Shown: positions 61,343 to 64,000 of the stretch, piece by piece
Layout: the number at the start of each line of letters is the position of its first letter
How positions within the stretch are numbered: position 1 is the first letter of the stretch
From: Candidatus Kosakonia sp. 282A-S69
Lineage (GTDB): Bacteria; Pseudomonadota; Gammaproteobacteria; Enterobacterales; Enterobacteriaceae
Direction: 5' to 3'
Length of the DNA stretch: 64,000 nt
NCBI RefSeq assembly: GCF_029433855.1
Contig: NZ_JAROAU010000001.1
Location: 807,089-871,088 of the forward strand
Made by a program: the position numbers and the translations under genes
The notes under the pieces: generated by a model
The model's database searches: none
What the model saw: the letters and a program-made list of their open reading frames with translations, nothing else
What the model was told of the DNA's origin: nothing

Positions 61343-62041
61343 GCGCGCTGGCGTCGCTGAAACCCCGTAGGGCGGGTAAGCGGAACGCACCATCCGGCAA
61401 ACGGCCTGGCATATGGCACTGGTGGAATGATTCCGTTCATCATGCGTGCGGCGGAATATTTTTCTCACTGGTGCGGTGAACGGGACAAGGGAAGCGGCCG
61501 CGCTCCCCTTGTCAATCCCCGCGGTCCCGCGAGGAAATCGGTGCTGCGCATTGCGCTCACCTCCCGCGTGCCTGACGGCGGCCGGCTCGGCTCGACTTAC
61601 TCGCTCCATTCTGGAACTCAGTTTACGCGTCCCATCCATGGGACTCGCCCCTTCGGGGCCAGCGCAAGCGCTGTTCAACATTGCTCCCGGCAATTTTGTC
61701 CTGTCCCGGTTCGCCTCTGCCCGCCATCCATGGCGTCCAGACCTTGTCATTCACGCTCCGGTTCGCCGATTTCAGCGGGGACACAACCCCGTCGCTGTCA
61801 TATTGCAGGTAAAAGAAACGTCGGTATCGCTGGAACTGCGTTTTGGTAGGCCGGATAAGGCGAAGCCGCCATCCGGCAATGGTGCTGCGGAGATCATGCC
61901 GGATGGCGCTGCCGCTTATCCGGCCTACGGGATCGACGCTGGTTTTTACGCTGCCGCCCGGCAACATTGCCGCGGTGATCATGCCGGATGGCGCTGCCGC
62001 TTATCCGGCCTACGGGAGTGGTGCGGATTTGTTGGTCAGGT
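61343..62041. other. 699-bp gap with an unexplained GC-rich core
   Basis: A REP-like palindrome (gtagggcgggtaag, accatccggc) lies at about 61366-61400 and a REP cluster at 61848-62014. Between them, 61410-61840 is a dense GC-rich stretch with internal inverted repeats such as gccccttcgggg (61647-61658) and ggaagcggccgcgctcccc (61489-61507). It has long open frames on both strands (61446-62174 plus; 61190-61750 and 61623-61982 minus), but none has a ribosome binding site or recognisable domain. It resembles recurrent enterobacterial intergenic sequence I cannot name. Confidence 0.5.
61848..62014. repeat. REP cluster before queC
   Basis: Three REP palindromes begin at 61851 (gccggataaggcg), 61898 and 61983 (both gccggatggcgct, cgcttatccggcctac). 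The last two sit in an almost perfect 41-bp direct repeat (61892-61932 and 61978-62018). Typical BIME in the gap between convergent fadM and queC. Confidence 0.9.
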
Positions 62042-62737
62042 TTATTTCAATCCGGTTTTTGCTTTCATGGCGCTCAGCACTGCCGCTTTATCGGCAACGT
62101 ACTGCTGTAACCCATTGGCGCGTAAATGGCACGCCGCGCAATGGCCGCAACCATCGCCTTTAATGCCGTTATAACAGGTCAGGGTTTCGCTGCGCACCAG
62201 ATCCAGCGCGCCCCAGTAATCCGCCAGCGCCCATGTCTGCGCTTTATCGATCCACATCAGTGGCGTTTCAAAGCGGATATCTTTCGCCAGACCAAGGCTC
62301 ACCGCGTGATTAAGCGCCTTCACAAACTCATCGCGGCAGTCCGGGTAGCCGGAAAAATCGGTCTCGCACACACCGGTGATCACCGCTTCTGCCTGCACCT
62401 GGTAGGCATATACCGCCGCGAGGGTCAGAAAGAGAATATTGCGTCCGGGAACAAAGGTGTTCGGGATGCCGTCCGCGCTCTCTTCATAATCCGGTACCGG
62501 AATACTGTCCCGCGTCAGGCTGCTCACGGCCAGTTCGTTAAGCAGCGTCACATCCAGCACTTTATGCGCCCGCGCCCCCAGCTTTTGCGCCAGTTTGCGC
62601 GCGACGTCGATCTCAGCGCGATGGCGCTGACCATAATCGAACGTCACGCAATGGACTTCATCATACTGCTGTAACGCCTGCACAAGGCAGGTCGTGGAGT
62701 CTTGTCCGCCACTGAAGACGACAACGGCACGTTTCAT
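62042..62737 (-). CDS. queC: 7-cyano-7-deazaguanine synthase QueC
   Basis: 231 aa from ATG 62737 ([22 protein letters not shown]); five extra residues are possible from 62752. PP-loop ATPase (SGGQDSTT) that converts 7-carboxy-7-deazaguanine to preQ0 for queuosine; zinc site [19 protein letters not shown]. It acts earlier in the pathway of QueA and Tgt at the left of this window. Confidence 0.97.
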   Translation of the reverse strand: MKRAVVVFSGGQDSTTCLVQALQQYDEVHCVTFDYGQRHRAEIDVARKLAQKLGARAHKVLDVTLLNELAVSSLTRDSIPVPDYEESADGIPNTFVPGRNILFLTLAAVYAYQVQAEAVITGVCETDFSGYPDCRDEFVKALNHAVSLGLAKDIRFETPLMWIDKAQTWALADYWGALDLVRSETLTCYNGIKGDGCGHCAACHLRANGLQQYVADKAAVLSAMKAKTGLK

Positions 62738-62802
62738 AATTATTCCTGACATTTATACAAAAAAGGTATGGTAGCGCGTGAGTCAGGCAGCGACCAGCTT
62801 CT

Positions 62803-64000
62803 TCACGCCGACGTCGACGGGGCCGGAAGCCAGGCCTCGGTAAACTCAAACCAGCCGCGGCGATTAACCTCGATCCCCTCGACGCCCGGCGGCGCGCTAA
62901 TGCGGTAGTGGTAATTAAAGAGCGGCGTCAGCAGCGCCCCGGTCATTAACGTATCAAAGAGCGCTTTTAACGCCGCGATACGCGCCCACTCGTCGGCCTG
63001 GCGCTGTACCGCATCCAGCGTCGCCTGCAGATGCGCGAACTGCGCGCGGCCAAGCAGGTTCGGCCACAGCGGATCGCAGCGCAGCCACTGCTCCAGGGTG
63101 TACTCCGGTGCTTCGCCAATCAGCCTGTCGCCCATCACCAAATCCGCCGCCGCAAGTTCTCTGCACCCCTCCCAGCTTTTACCGTCATGAAAGATCACCG
63201 TCAGCTCGCAGCCGAGCACGGCAAGATAGGCTTTAAGCTGCTGCGCCATGGTGTGCAACTCCACCGGCAGATGGTAGATAAGCGTCAGTTTCGCAGGCAG
63301 GGCGACATCTTCTTCGGGCCAGCCGGGAATATGCCAACCGGGCAGTAATTCTCCACTCGGAGTAATCAGTCCCTCATCCAGCGGCAGCGTCTGCAGAAGT
63401 GAGGTGTGATGAATAATCTGCACCAGACGGCGCGCCTGCGCCGGACTCAGCCGCGCGCCTGGCCGTAGAGCGAGATAGCAAAAACCGAGGCTGATGCTAT
63501 TACTGACCGGTTGCAGATGGCGCAACTCCCCCGGCTCGCCGATGGCGATCTGCACCGGATGGCGGCAGCTGGTGCCTAAATCCTCATCAAAAAGCTGCGG
63601 CGCAATCCAGTACTCGACCGCTTTCAGCAGCGGATGCCCGAGGTGGTAGTGATCGTGGCTCTCAAGGCGCACCAGTTCGTCGCTGAAGATGGCAAGGCGA
63701 AACGGACCGGTGCCAATCTGCGGATGAGACGGGTGCGCCAGGCGGCTACCGTAGCTCGCCAGCCGGTGCGCCAGCCAGTAATCGGGGCGATGCAGCTGAA
63801 AGGTCATGCACCATGGATGGGTGAGAGTAATGCGTTCGACGCTGGCGAAAAGGGTTCGTAGCGCGGGCAGATCGAGGAGGGCGACAAGCTGCGCATGCAG
63901 CTGCGCGGCGGTGACCGCATCGCCATTGTGCCAGTGCAGCGTGGCGTGAAGATAAAAACGCCAGTACAGGCCATCCTCACTGATCTCCCAGTGGTGCGCC
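62803..64000 (-). CDS. ybaE: SgrR-family solute-binding-domain protein YbaE (5' end beyond window)
   Basis: Partial: the frame stays open to the right edge (first full codon at 63999), so the N-terminus is missing; the ATG at 63807 is internal. The visible 399 residues are an oligopeptide-binding (SBP_bac_5-like) C-terminal domain: HHWEISEDGLYWRFYLHATLHWHNGDAVTA near the edge, then IGTGPFRLAIFSDELVRLESHDHYHLGHP. In E. coli YbaE this is preceded by a SgrR-type helix-turn-helix. Uncharacterised function; position next to queC is conserved. Confidence 0.9.
   Translation of the reverse strand, partial: AHHWEISEDGLYWRFYLHATLHWHNGDAVTAAQLHAQLVALLDLPALRTLFASVERITLTHPWCMTFQLHRPDYWLAHRLASYGSRLAHPSHPQIGTGPFRLAIFSDELVRLESHDHYHLGHPLLKAVEYWIAPQLFDEDLGTSCRHPVQIAIGEPGELRHLQPVSNSISLGFCYLALRPGARLSPAQARRLVQIIHHTSLLQTLPLDEGLITPSGELLPGWHIPGWPEEDVALPAKLTLIYHLPVELHTMAQQLKAYLAVLGCELTVIFHDGKSWEGCRELAAADLVMGDRLIGEAPEYTLEQWLRCDPLWPNLLGRAQFAHLQATLDAVQRQADEWARIAALKALFDTLMTGALLTPLFNYHYRISAPPGVEGIEVNRRGWFEFTEAWLPAPSTSA

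Noticed and set aside
61446-62174. 242-residue plus-strand protein in the fadM-queC gap
   Set aside because: Runs through REP elements and into queC on the other strand, with no ribosome binding site or domain; described as an unexplained stretch instead.

Overview
This is a chromosomal segment of an enterobacterium. The backbone genes match the E. coli K-12 acpH-to-ybaE block in order, orientation, lengths and long stretches of remembered protein sequence. REP/BIME repeats sit in several gaps. The exact genus cannot be read from the sequence. The Kosakonia/Enterobacter/Phytobacter neighbourhood is a guess from GC-rich codon use and gene content.

Layout. (1) 1-361: a strikingly regular tandem REP array. 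(2) 382-6712: acpH, then queA-tgt-yajC-secD-secF (queuosine tRNA modification and the Sec accessory proteins), closed by a terminator. (3) 6713-27453: an accessory block where E. coli K-12 has only yajD. (4) 27454-33469: tsx, yajI, nrdR-ribD-ribE-nusB-thiL-pgpA. (5) 33470-41628: a REP cluster, then yajO, dxs-ispA-xseB, thiI, yajL/panE and yajQ. (6) 41668-50642: yajR, the cyoABCDE cytochrome bo oxidase operon, ampG and yajG. (7) 50943-61342: bolA, tig, clpP, clpX, lon, hupB, ppiD, ybaV and ybaW (fadM). (8) 61343-62041: a long gap with REPs and a dense unexplained GC-rich stretch. (9) queC and the 3' part of ybaE, which runs off the right edge.

The accessory block is the interesting part and reads as a chitin-attack module with its own regulation and secretion. 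It starts with a split phosphorelay: an RcsB-like response regulator, a degenerate-receiver-plus-HPt protein, and a membrane hybrid kinase with almost no periplasmic sensor. Next come a GH18 chitinase (signal peptide-GH18-PKD-CBM5) and an AA10 lytic polysaccharide monooxygenase that carries a near-twin C-terminal CBM5. A second LuxR-type regulator lacks the receiver phospho-acceptor Asp, and just upstream of it is what looks like the last part of a deleted histidine kinase.

Then comes a tightly overlapping operon (13383-23260) for a type II secretion/type IV pilus hybrid machine: pseudopilin, IagB-like lytic transglycosylase, GspF, GspE, then PilM-, PilN-, PilO- and PilP-like proteins and a lipoprotein secretin in pilMNOPQ order, three minor pseudopilins and a prepilin peptidase. 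Converging on it is a four-gene operon for a LolCDE-like ABC transporter, a LolA-like periplasmic protein and an outer-membrane beta-barrel. My inference is that the hybrid machine exports the chitinase and LPMO across the outer membrane under control of the local phosphorelay. The role of the ABC/LolA/barrel module is unknown.

All family assignments come from reading the translated sequences and from memory of E. coli homologues. No searches were run.
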